In this document: piece after piece, positions 1 through 7,613 of the stretch
How the letters are laid out: each line of letters opens with the position of its first letter
Position numbering within the stretch: the stretch's first letter is position 1
Source: an uncultured Caryophanales bacterium
Lineage (GTDB): Bacteria; Bacillota_I; Bacilli_A; RF39; UBA660
Assembly: GCA_947065955.1 (NCBI GenBank)
Contig: CAMSXY010000005.1
Span: 1-21,820, forward strand
Length of the DNA: 21,820 nt
Direction of reading: 5' to 3'
The notes under the pieces: model-generated
What the model was told of the DNA's origin: nothing
The model's database searches: none
Seen by the model: only the letters and a program-made list of their open reading frames with translations
Program-made: the position numbers and the translations under genes

Positions 1-838
1 ACAGCAAGGATTTGGAACTGCAGCAGGAAGTACAAGTGCAACGGTAGCTCAAAATACTAGTATGTCTTTAAATAACACAACTACAGGAGGAATGTATTAC
101 GCATTAAACTCTAGAGTGCTTACATGGAACTTTAATAAGAATACAGTAAGTGCGATTAGTAAAACCAGTGCTTCTTGTACTATTTGGAGTACAAGTGGAA
201 GCTGTACAATAACAACGCCAACCATAACACCTCAAGCAAACTTTACACAGCAAGGATTTGGAACTGCAGCAGGAAGTACAAGTGCAACGGTAGCTCAAAA
301 TGCTAGTATGACTTTAAATAATACAACTACAGGAGGAACATATTATGCGCTTAATTCTAGAAGATTAACTTGGAACTTTAATAAAGGAAGTGTATCCAGC
401 ATTTCGAAAACAACGGATGGATGTACGATTTGGTCAACAGGAGCAACTTGTACCATTAGTGCACCAACCATAACCCCTGTAAGTGGATACACAGGAAATG
501 GTTTTGGAACAACAAGTACTGCAACATCTGCAACCATAGCAGCCTCTGGAACCATTACATTATCGAATACCTCGAATGGAGGAACGTATTATGGACTCCA
601 AAAGAAAACAATTACGATTACTTATAATGGAAATGGAGCAACGAGTGGCTCAACAGCAAGTCAGTCCTGTACGATGTATAATGCAAATACAACTTGTGCC
701 ATTACAGTAAATAGTAATGGATTTACGAGAACGAATTATAATTTCCAAGGATTTGGAACAGGAACAACAACTGTAAGTCATAACGCAGGAACAAGTTATA
801 GTTTTTCAAATAATACAACTCTTTATGCTATTTGGAAA
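1..838 (+). repeat. Three-unit tandem repeat, 246-base period
   Basis: The first cysteine codon of the Cys pair falls at 176, 422 and 668, an exact 246-base (82-codon) period. Units 1 and 2 are almost identical at DNA level at their junctions: bases 1-60 and 247-306 differ at one position (56 versus 302). Unit 3 is more diverged. The left end of the window lies inside this near-identical segment, so the number of units in the genome is unknown and the assembly may have stopped here because of the repeat. Confidence 0.9.
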
Positions 839-1564
839 TTAAAAGGAACCTCAATTAGTGATATAATTAGTGATGTAATGAATAGTTCTCCTGATAGCAT
901 AGTAATAGATTCAGATGGAAATAAAAGATATACAGGGGGAAGTCCTAATAATTATGTGTCCTTTAATGGGGAAAAATGGAGAATTATTGGACTGTTTGGG
1001 GATAAGATGAAGATAACAAAGGAAGGAAGCTACCACACAATGAGGAATGATGTTTGGAATAATGTGGCATCAAATGATTGGCCAAAAAGTAGTTTATATA
1101 ACCATTTGAATACGACGTACTATAATAGTATAAATGAAACATATAGGAATATGATAGCAAACGGGGAATGGCAAGTTGGAATGCCTGACGATTATACAAT
1201 AACAGCTTCCGAAATGTACGAATATGAAAAAAAGAAAGTAGTAACAGGGTATGTCGGACTACTGAATGCTGCTGATTATGGTTATGCAAGTAAGTGTTAT
1301 AAGACTCATTTGTTAAGTCAATATGGCCTTTCGTTTTGTATAGACTCAGGATGGTTGAATTTTGGGGGAAATCGTATACGTCAATGGTTAATTACTCCTT
1401 TTGCTGGAGAATTCAAAGCTTTATACGTAGATTCAGATTACCTTAGCTTCGGGAGTGTTACTGTGTCTGCTTACTGTAGACCTGTCATGTATTTAAAACC
1501 CAATGTATATATAAAAAGTGGAACAGGAACATATTTAGATCCTTTTATATTAATTCTGGACTAA
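2..1564 (+). CDS. Repeat-containing surface protein, 5'-truncated, with C-terminal domain shared with the next gene
   Basis: The frame is open from base 2, so the gene starts outside the window; the ATG at 62 lies inside a repeat and is not a credible start. The visible 520 residues have two parts. Bases 2-838 encode three 82-residue repeats rich in Thr, Ser, Asn and Gly. Each has a C-x8-C pair (CTIWSTSGSC, CTIWSTGATC, CTMYNANTTC) and a GGTYYAL or TLYAIWK strand, resembling the InlB B-repeat/Flg_new class of extracellular repeats. Bases 839-1561 encode a C-terminal domain containing WRIIG, SSLYNHLNTTYYNSI, TGYVGLLNAADYGYAS and RPVMYLK, ending GTGTYLDPFILILD. That domain recurs in the prepilin-like gene downstream and resembles the DUF6273 pattern (my inference). 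Location outside the cell is inferred from composition. An N-terminal pilin signal, as in the neighbour, is possible but lies off the window. Tandem terminators follow. Confidence 0.8.
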   Translation, partial: QQGFGTAAGSTSATVAQNTSMSLNNTTTGGMYYALNSRVLTWNFNKNTVSAISKTSASCTIWSTSGSCTITTPTITPQANFTQQGFGTAAGSTSATVAQNASMTLNNTTTGGTYYALNSRRLTWNFNKGSVSSISKTTDGCTIWSTGATCTISAPTITPVSGYTGNGFGTTSTATSATIAASGTITLSNTSNGGTYYGLQKKTITITYNGNGATSGSTASQSCTMYNANTTCAITVNSNGFTRTNYNFQGFGTGTTTVSHNAGTSYSFSNNTTLYAIWKLKGTSISDIISDVMNSSPDSIVIDSDGNKRYTGGSPNNYVSFNGEKWRIIGLFGDKMKITKEGSYHTMRNDVWNNVASNDWPKSSLYNHLNTTYYNSINETYRNMIANGEWQVGMPDDYTITASEMYEYEKKKVVTGYVGLLNAADYGYASKCYKTHLLSQYGLSFCIDSGWLNFGGNRIRQWLITPFAGEFKALYVDSDYLSFGSVTVSAYCRPVMYLKPNVYIKSGTGTYLDPFILILD

Positions 1565-1605
1565 AGATTAATTTTTGATTTAATGGTATTGAGATAAATA
1601 AAAAT

Positions 1606-1637
1606 ACTCTGAAATTTAATAAAATTTTAGAGTTTTA
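1606..1637 (+). terminator. Rho-independent terminator, first of two
   Basis: A 12-base-pair stem (1606-1617 with 1622-1633, one G-U pair) has a 4-base loop and a short T run. It sits 42 bases after the stop of the repeat protein gene. Confidence 0.65.
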
Positions 1638-1639
1638 GG

Positions 1640-1672
1640 CTGTTGATAAATAGAATCAACAGTTTTTCTTTT
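1640..1672 (+). terminator. Rho-independent terminator, second of two
   Basis: Perfect 8-base-pair stem CTGTTGAT/ATCAACAG with a 7-base loop, followed by TTTTTCTTTT. It lies directly behind the first hairpin, giving a tandem terminator for the repeat protein gene. Confidence 0.85.
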
Positions 1673-1826
1673 GAAAAAAAATTTAGTATTATAAATATGT
1701 GAGAAAAATGATTTTAATTTTAACAAAAAAATCATTATCAATTATTTTTAAATTTATAGATTGAAAAATAATATTTTTTTCTTTTTTTCAATAGTTTACA
1801 TGATATTTTATAATATTATATTTTAG
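1673..1826. other. A+T-rich intergenic stretch with two inverted repeats
   Basis: No gene is seen here. It holds two perfect 9-base inverted repeats: AATGATTTT/AAAATCATT (1707-1715 and 1728-1736) and ATTGAAAAA/TTTTTCAAT (1760-1768 and 1784-1792). Both lie upstream of the prepilin gene promoter and could be regulator sites, but in DNA this A+T-rich chance palindromes are common. Confidence 0.4.
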
Positions 1827-1855
1827 TTGATTTTTCAAAATTTTATAGATATAAT
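1827..1855 (+). promoter_or_regulatory. Promoter of the prepilin-like gene
   Basis: TTGATT (1827-1832), a 17-base spacer and a perfect TATAAT (1850-1855). It lies about 50 bases before the start codon, with AGGAG at 1892-1896. Confidence 0.7.
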
Positions 1856-1904
1856 AAGAATATATAAAATAAAAACTATCATAATAGAAGTAGGAGAGTA
1901 ACTT

Positions 1905-3017
1905 ATGAAAAAAAGAAAAAATGGTTTTACTTTAATAGAACTTTTGGCTGTTATTGTAATACTAGCTGTCATTGCACTAATTAGTACCCCCATAATTATG
2001 AACATTATTGAAGAATCTAGAAAAGGTGCTTTCAAATCAAGCGTTCAAAGTATATTTAGTGCTTATGAAACGTATGAACTTAAAAACAATTTTGAAGTAG
2101 AGGGTAAAGTGGATATTCTTGATTTACCTTTAACGCATAAAGAAAATTTTGTATCTGGAAAAGTGTATAAAGATGGAAGTACTATAAAAATTGAAAATGT
2201 AAGTAATGGAGCCTATTGTGCAAGTGGTACTTTAGAAGAGTTACAAATTACAGATGGCGAGTGCAAGCCACCAATGCCTACCTTGGCTGAAAAAATAAGC
2301 TCTTTGTTAGGAACTATTGATACTGTTATAGCAGCGGATCCAGACCAAAATATAAGATATGCAGGAAATACAAATTATGTAGATAATTATATATCCTTTA
2401 ATAATGAAGTCTGGAGAATTATAGGGGTTTTTGATGGAAAAGTAAAAATTATTCGAAATGAGCCTATTACAGAAATGAAATGGAATGAAGAAGAAAAAAG
2501 CGATTGGGCAAGTAGTAGTTTATATAATTACTTAAATACAGAATACTATAATAGTATAGATTCAACATATAAAAATATGGTTGAAAATGCAACATGGAGA
2601 ACAGGTGGATGGGAAAAAGTAAGTGTAATGCCTCAAGAAATTTATGAATATGAAGGTACACAACCTGGTATTTTTTCTACCTCTCCAATAACGACAGGTT
2701 ACGTAGGACTTATGAGTGCATCCGATTTTGGTTATGCGAGTAGTGGATGTTATATAGGAAAGCAGCACACATTAGCCTTTTATGATAATGATACATGTAG
2801 AATAACAAATTGGATGAGAGATTACAGTGGATGGACGCTTACAATAATATCGCATGCTACAGCTAGCGGTTTTGTTGTCGGTGGAACAGGAAAGCTTATT
2901 GATCTTTATTTAACCATTACCTCTGAAATACGTCCAAGTATATATTTGAAAAAAGGTGTCTATGTAACGGGTGGAACAGGAACGAGTAGTGATCCATATA
3001 CTATTGTCATGGATTAA
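1905..3017 (+). CDS. Prepilin-like protein with type IV pilin signal and large C-terminal domain
   Basis: The 370-residue protein begins MKKRKNG followed by FTLIELL, the class III signal cut by prepilin peptidase after Gly7, with the expected Glu at mature position 5 (residue 12). Residues 8-33 form the hydrophobic helix that anchors pilins in the membrane and packs the fibre core. Residues 34-125 are pilin-like, with Cys105 and Cys120 as a possible disulfide. Residues ~128-370 repeat the C-terminal domain of the upstream gene (WRIIGVF, SSLYNYLNTEYYNSI, TGYVGLMSASDFGYAS, RPSIYLK, GTGTSSDPYTIVMD). At 370 residues it is long for a major pilin, so it is more likely a minor or tip pilin or a pseudopilin carrying a surface domain. 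No pilus ATPase, peptidase or platform gene is in the window. Start fixed by AGGAG 8 bases upstream. Confidence 0.85.
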   Translation: MKKRKNGFTLIELLAVIVILAVIALISTPIIMNIIEESRKGAFKSSVQSIFSAYETYELKNNFEVEGKVDILDLPLTHKENFVSGKVYKDGSTIKIENVSNGAYCASGTLEELQITDGECKPPMPTLAEKISSLLGTIDTVIAADPDQNIRYAGNTNYVDNYISFNNEVWRIIGVFDGKVKIIRNEPITEMKWNEEEKSDWASSSLYNYLNTEYYNSIDSTYKNMVENATWRTGGWEKVSVMPQEIYEYEGTQPGIFSTSPITTGYVGLMSASDFGYASSGCYIGKQHTLAFYDNDTCRITNWMRDYSGWTLTIISHATASGFVVGGTGKLIDLYLTITSEIRPSIYLKKGVYVTGGTGTSSDPYTIVMD

Positions 3018-3076
3018 TCAAATAGTAGAAAAATTACAGTTAGTAGCTTTATCATATATTTAAAAATAAGTTTATG

Positions 3077-3118
3077 AAAAACACTCTAAATCTTACTAAA
3101 AGAGTAGAGTGTTTTTTT
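3077..3118 (+). terminator. Rho-independent terminator after the prepilin-like gene
   Basis: A 12-base-pair outer stem AAAAACACTCTA/TAGAGTGTTTTT (3077-3088 with 3105-3116) ends in a T run. An inner TCTT/AAGA pairing extends it past a small internal loop. Confidence 0.85.
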
Positions 3119-3157
3119 GTAGTAAAAAAGAAATTGCAAGATAATAAGAGTTATCTT
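3117..3157 (+). promoter_or_regulatory. Candidate promoter with overlapping inverted-repeat operator for the Ca2+-ATPase
   Basis: TTGTAG (3117-3122), 17 bases, GATAAT (3140-3145). A perfect 7-base inverted repeat AAGATAA-taagag-TTATCTT (3138-3157) covers the -10 box and the expected start site near 3152, the place where a repressor operator would sit. The promoter match is moderate and the operator role is inferred. Confidence 0.4.
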
Positions 3158-3227
3158 AAAAAAAATGTCGATGAAACCTTCTTCTAGAAAAAAATTCTCC
3201 CACATATTTTTTTGTAGGAGGATACTT

Positions 3228-5843
3228 ATGGAAAAAAATGGTCTTACAAGTAAAGAAGTTATCGAAAAAAGAGAAAAATATGGCAGTAATATGTTATCAA
3301 AAGTAAAAAAACAAACCTTCTTAAAATTACTATTATCATCTCTTGGAGATCCTATTATTCGAATTCTTCTTATTGCACTAGGAATCAAAATGGTGTTTTT
3401 AATGAAGGATTTTGATTGGTATGAAACAATTGGAATTGTAATCGCAATCTTTCTAGCTTCTTTTATATCTTCTATCTCAGAGTACGGAAGCGAGAAAGCT
3501 TTTGAAAAATTACAAGAAGAGTCTTCAAAAATTAAATGCAGGGTAAAAAGAGATCAAACAATAACCGAAATTCCTATTGATGATGTTGTCAAAGACGATA
3601 TTGTTCTTTTAGAATCAGGAGATCGGATTCCAGCAGATGGTATTTTGATAGAAGGTTCTATCAGTGTAGATGAGTCCTCCTTAAATGGAGAATCAAAAGA
3701 GAAAAACAAAACGAAGATATTAGGCTCTATTGGAGATGAAAATCGTGTTTATCGAGGAAGCGTTGTTTGTTCAGGAAGAGCCTTTTTACTTGTCACAGAA
3801 GTCGGGGATCAAACCATTTATGGAAAACTTGCTACAGAAATTCAAGAAGAATCCGACGAAAGTCCTTTAAAAATACGTCTTCGTCATTTAGCCGGAATTA
3901 TCAGTAAAATTGGTTATATTGGGGCTATTTTAGTGTCCTTTTCATACTTATTTTCCGTTATTGTAATTGAAAATCATTTTCAATGGAATGCTATAGTACA
4001 AACGGTTTCAAACTTTCCTCTTATGGCCGGCCATATTTTATATGCATTAACGTTAACAGTAACAGTAATTGTAGTTGCCGTTCCAGAAGGGTTACCCATG
4101 ATGATAACACTAGTCCTATCGTCCAATATGAAACGTATGTTAAAAAATAATGTCCTAGTTCGAAAATTAGTTGGGATAGAAACAGCAGGAAGTTTAAATA
4201 TATTGTTTACGGATAAAACAGGAACTCTTACGAAAGGAAAATTGGAAGTCGTTGATTTTATGAGTGGAGATAAAGAATACGTAAGTGCTCCAGCAATAGC
4301 TGAAAACAAAAACTTCTATAATCTTGTAAAATTGTCACTTGTTTACAATAATGCTAGTAATTATGATGAAAATAATATACCAATCGGCGGTAATATAACG
4401 GATAAATCATTACTTTTATTTATGAAAGATAAATCACCTATTTTGTGTAAAAAAATATCTACCATTCCGTTTGATAGTAAAAAAAAGTATATGATTACCA
4501 CTATTGAATATCAAAATGAGCAAATAAATTTTATAAAAGGTGCTCCAGAATTATTAATTGATCAATGTATTGAATATTACGATGAAAATGGAAAAAGAAA
4601 AGTTTTCCGAGAAAAAGATAAAATAAAACAAGCTATTTCGAACGCAACAAATTCAGGAATACGTGTTCTTGCCTTTGCAACAAGTAAACAGTATAATCCA
4701 GAAAACTTGCAAAATTTAACCTTTGTTGGGATTGTATTTATTAAAGATGAGGTTCGAAAAGAAGCTATTGAGGGAATAAAATTAGTAAAAAATGCCCATA
4801 TTCGTACTGTTATGATTACAGGAGATAATGAAAAAACAGCACGAGCTATAGGAAGAGAAATAGGCCTTATAAAAAATGAACAAGATCTTGTCATGACCTC
4901 AGAGGAATTAAACCGAAAAACCGATGAAGAAATAAAGCAACTGATACCTCATTTAAAAATTGTTGCTAGAAGTCTTCCACAAGATAAAAGTCGTTTAGTT
5001 CGATTAAGTAAAGAAATGGGACTTGTTGTTGGAATGACGGGGGATGGGGTCAATGATGCACCAGCACTAAAAAAAGCCGATGTTGGTTTTGCGATGGGAA
5101 GTGGAACAGAAATTGCTAAGGAAGCAAGCGATATTGTAATTTTAGACGATAACTTTCTTTCTATTACAAAAGCTATTTTATTTGGAAGAACAATTTTCAA
5201 AAGTATTCGAAAATTTATTATATTTCAATTAACAGTTAATTTTTGTGCTATCACTCTTTCTATTATAGGGCCTTTTATTGGCGTAGAAACCCCAGTTACA
5301 GTTATTCAAATGTTATGGATTAATATGGTAATGGACACCTTAGCAGGAATTGCCTTTGCCTATGAACCTCCTTTAATCGAATATATGGATGAATTTCCAA
5401 AAAAGAAAGAAGAACCAATTATTAATCGCTACATGTTTGATCAAATAATTTGGACAGGAATTTATTCCACTTTACTTTGTATTTTATTTTTAAAAGTACC
5501 TTTTTTTCACCAATTATTTCGAGAGGGAGAAAATGATAAATATCTAATGACTGCCTTTTTTGGACTTTTTATCTTTCTAGGAATCTTTAATTGCTTTAAT
5601 GCACGAACCCATCGATTAAATCTGTTTGCCTACCTTTATAAAAATCGAGTATTTATTATTGTAATTTTGTTTGTGTTAATTGTACAAGTGATACTAATTT
5701 ATTATGGAGGAGAAATTTTCAGAACCTTTGGGCTAACTTTTAAAGAATTTGAAAGTATGTTTTTTCTAGCCTTTAGCGTTGTACCCATCGATTGGATTCG
5801 AAAGGTCTTTTTAAGAAAAAAGGGAATCATCGGAGGGGTATAA
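3228..5843 (+). CDS. P-type calcium-transporting ATPase, PMCA type
   Basis: An 871-residue membrane pump expected to export Ca2+ from the cytoplasm using ATP. The order of parts is complete: cation-transporter N-terminus and M1/M2 (~35-90), actuator domain with NGES (153-156), M3/M4 with PEGLP (286-290), phosphorylation motif DKTGTLT with catalytic Asp329, nucleotide-binding KGAPE, hinge TGDGVNDAP (604-612), then C-terminal helices. Glu287 in M4 and the Asn699-x3-Asp703 pair in M6 match Ca2+ ligands of this family, pointing to Ca2+ rather than Na+/K+ or Mn2+. Oddity: the usually near-invariant TGES is NGES, though the catalytic Glu155 is kept. Start: AGGAGG ends 6 bases before ATG 3228; the frame extends upstream to 3165 but without a ribosome site. 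No terminator separates it from the next gene. Confidence 0.9.
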   Translation: MEKNGLTSKEVIEKREKYGSNMLSKVKKQTFLKLLLSSLGDPIIRILLIALGIKMVFLMKDFDWYETIGIVIAIFLASFISSISEYGSEKAFEKLQEESSKIKCRVKRDQTITEIPIDDVVKDDIVLLESGDRIPADGILIEGSISVDESSLNGESKEKNKTKILGSIGDENRVYRGSVVCSGRAFLLVTEVGDQTIYGKLATEIQEESDESPLKIRLRHLAGIISKIGYIGAILVSFSYLFSVIVIENHFQWNAIVQTVSNFPLMAGHILYALTLTVTVIVVAVPEGLPMMITLVLSSNMKRMLKNNVLVRKLVGIETAGSLNILFTDKTGTLTKGKLEVVDFMSGDKEYVSAPAIAENKNFYNLVKLSLVYNNASNYDENNIPIGGNITDKSLLLFMKDKSPILCKKISTIPFDSKKKYMITTIEYQNEQINFIKGAPELLIDQCIEYYDENGKRKVFREKDKIKQAISNATNSGIRVLAFATSKQYNPENLQNLTFVGIVFIKDEVRKEAIEGIKLVKNAHIRTVMITGDNEKTARAIGREIGLIKNEQDLVMTSEELNRKTDEEIKQLIPHLKIVARSLPQDKSRLVRLSKEMGLVVGMTGDGVNDAPALKKADVGFAMGSGTEIAKEASDIVILDDNFLSITKAILFGRTIFKSIRKFIIFQLTVNFCAITLSIIGPFIGVETPVTVIQMLWINMVMDTLAGIAFAYEPPLIEYMDEFPKKKEEPIINRYMFDQIIWTGIYSTLLCILFLKVPFFHQLFREGENDKYLMTAFFGLFIFLGIFNCFNARTHRLNLFAYLYKNRVFIIVILFVLIVQVILIYYGGEIFRTFGLTFKEFESMFFLAFSVVPIDWIRKVFLRKKGIIGGV

Positions 5844-5856
5844 TAAATTCTTTTAG

Positions 5857-5885
5857 TTGAAAAAAACACCTAAATATGCTATAAT
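5857..5885 (+). promoter_or_regulatory. Strong promoter of the WG-repeat gene
   Basis: TTGAAA (5857-5862), exactly 17 bases, TATAAT (5880-5885). The predicted start site (~5891-5892) falls at the edge of the ribosome site AGAGGTG, so the mRNA would have an extremely short leader. Confidence 0.8.
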
Positions 5886-5903
5886 TGCAAAGAGGTGTAT
5901 GGT

Positions 5904-7460
5904 GTGAAGAATACAAAGGGAATGTTTTGGATCTTAGGAACAATTGCAATCTGTCTTCTTTTTCTTGTCGCACTTTTCTGCTTAGGAAAACGTCAAAGTA
6001 CAAAAGAGGATCAAATAGAAGATAAAAAAGAATTACAAACCAATACCAAAAAGGAAATACCCAAAGAAAGCGATCTAGCAAAAGCAAAATTTGAAATAGG
6101 AAGCGAAATTCTCTATCAAGATGGTTATTTCCTTGTACAAAGTCCGACTGTACAGTTTTTGTATACAGAAAACGGACAAAAGCTTGAGCAAACAGACGCT
6201 ACAATAGAAATTTTATACGATCAATATTATATATTAAAAAAGGATGGAGAGGCTATACTTAAGAGAAATGGAAAAGAAATCGCTCCCATAAATGATACAT
6301 TTACTTTACATAAAGATACAGAAAAATCTTTATATGTAGCTTCTTCTTCTTTGAAATTAGACGATACTTTTGCAGTTTCCATAAATGAAAATGATTGTAA
6401 AACCTGCTTCTCTATAATTTACGATTATAAAACAGGTGAGAGTCGAAAAGAATTTCAAGGAGAACTTTTAAAAATTGAATTTCCTTCTAAAAAGGATACC
6501 TATTATGCAGTACGAAACAAAAATATTACTCTTTTAAAAAATACCTTAGAAGAACTGGGAACTTATAGCGATATCCAACTCGAAAAAAAGGATACCAATT
6601 ATCAAAATATATCGGATGAATACTTTCTTGTATCTAAAAATAATAAGTGGGGATTAATAGATACAGAAGGAAGTGAAAAAATTCCTACGGTCTATGAATC
6701 CTTACAGTATAAAACCAATAAAAAAGATTGGGTAGTTGCTAAAAAAAGTGGAAAATATGGGGTAATCGATGTAGATAACGAAATAATTTTCCCTTTCTCT
6801 TATACAAGAGTTGAAATATTTACCCATTATCTTCTTTTGCAAGATCCAAAGAAAATCCAAATTTTGGATTTAGAAAAAAATGTAATTTATGAAAAAGAAA
6901 CAGAAGAATCTTTATCAATTGTAGAGACAAAGGATAATCTTATTTTGGAGTGGAATAAGGAAAAAGAATCTTTAGATGAAAAAAGAGTAACCTTTATTTA
7001 CGAAAACAAAGAAGTAAAAGAAATTGAAGGTGTTTCAATTCATTACGATACAACTATGTTAAATTATTTTATAGTTCCAAAAATTTCATCCAGTGTGATT
7101 ACAGGGTTTCAAATTTATAATAGTGACTTAGAATATGTGGGACTTTATGCAACCTCCTTAACAAAAAAAGATTATTACGAAGTTTCCTTTTTTTCAAATA
7201 TTATGATAATAAAATTAAGGGATACAGAAGGAGATATTTATAAAGCAATTTCTTTAAAGAAAGAACCGAAAGAATTGTATACCTCTAATCTACCTATTTA
7301 TAAAGTTGGTAATTATTTTGTTATTTATAATAAGCAAATAGAACTTTACTCTTCTGATTTTTCGCTTCAAGAAAAAATACCAGGTATAGAATTCAAACAG
7401 ATTAAAGATAATTGTTATCAAGTCAAAGAAGATACAGAAGTATATATTTATCAAAAATAG
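5904..7460 (+). CDS. Membrane-anchored WG-repeat protein of unknown function
   Basis: A 518-residue protein with one N-terminal hydrophobic helix (about residues 8-28) preceded by Lys and followed by KR. It has a Lys/Glu-rich linker and then a large domain probably outside the membrane. Around residues 244-320 are two WG repeats (KWGLID at ~248-253, KYGVID at ~284-289), a beta-rich module that usually occurs in multiples; the rest shows weaker beta-propeller-like periodicity. No enzyme motif is seen. Start chosen as GTG 5904, because GAGG (5892-5895) is 8 bases upstream. A GTG at 5895 lies inside the ribosome site, and ATG 5922 has no well-spaced site. It has its own promoter and terminator, so it is probably monocistronic. 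The function cannot be named from sequence. Confidence 0.8.
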   Translation: MKNTKGMFWILGTIAICLLFLVALFCLGKRQSTKEDQIEDKKELQTNTKKEIPKESDLAKAKFEIGSEILYQDGYFLVQSPTVQFLYTENGQKLEQTDATIEILYDQYYILKKDGEAILKRNGKEIAPINDTFTLHKDTEKSLYVASSSLKLDDTFAVSINENDCKTCFSIIYDYKTGESRKEFQGELLKIEFPSKKDTYYAVRNKNITLLKNTLEELGTYSDIQLEKKDTNYQNISDEYFLVSKNNKWGLIDTEGSEKIPTVYESLQYKTNKKDWVVAKKSGKYGVIDVDNEIIFPFSYTRVEIFTHYLLLQDPKKIQILDLEKNVIYEKETEESLSIVETKDNLILEWNKEKESLDEKRVTFIYENKEVKEIEGVSIHYDTTMLNYFIVPKISSSVITGFQIYNSDLEYVGLYATSLTKKDYYEVSFFSNIMIIKLRDTEGDIYKAISLKKEPKELYTSNLPIYKVGNYFVIYNKQIELYSSDFSLQEKIPGIEFKQIKDNCYQVKEDTEVYIYQK

Positions 7461-7461
7461 A

Positions 7462-7513
7462 TGGCTTTTTTAGATAACCTATTAATGGTTTTCTAAAAAA
7501 AGTCATTTTTTTT
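7462..7513 (+). terminator. Rho-independent terminator after the WG-repeat gene
   Basis: A long hairpin of about 20 base pairs pairs TGGCTTTTTTAG with CTAAAAAAAGTCA (one bulge). An inner AACC/GGTT stem is followed by an 8-base T run. Confidence 0.85.
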
Positions 7514-7613
7514 AAAGGATTTTTTAGTAGACTTCGTGTATAGTGTTTTTAGAAGGAAAAAATTCGTTTTTTTTCGAAAAATCCTGTATAATAAATTTGA
7601 AGAAGGTGATACA

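Noticed and set aside
62..1564. Start of the first gene at ATG 62
   Set aside because: The frame is open to the window edge, the upstream codons belong to the same repeat, and no ribosome site is present; the gene is 5'-truncated.
839..3017. Target proteins of a diversity-generating retroelement
   Set aside because: The variable-looking C-termini invited the idea, but no reverse transcriptase, template repeat or VR/TR pair is present in the window.
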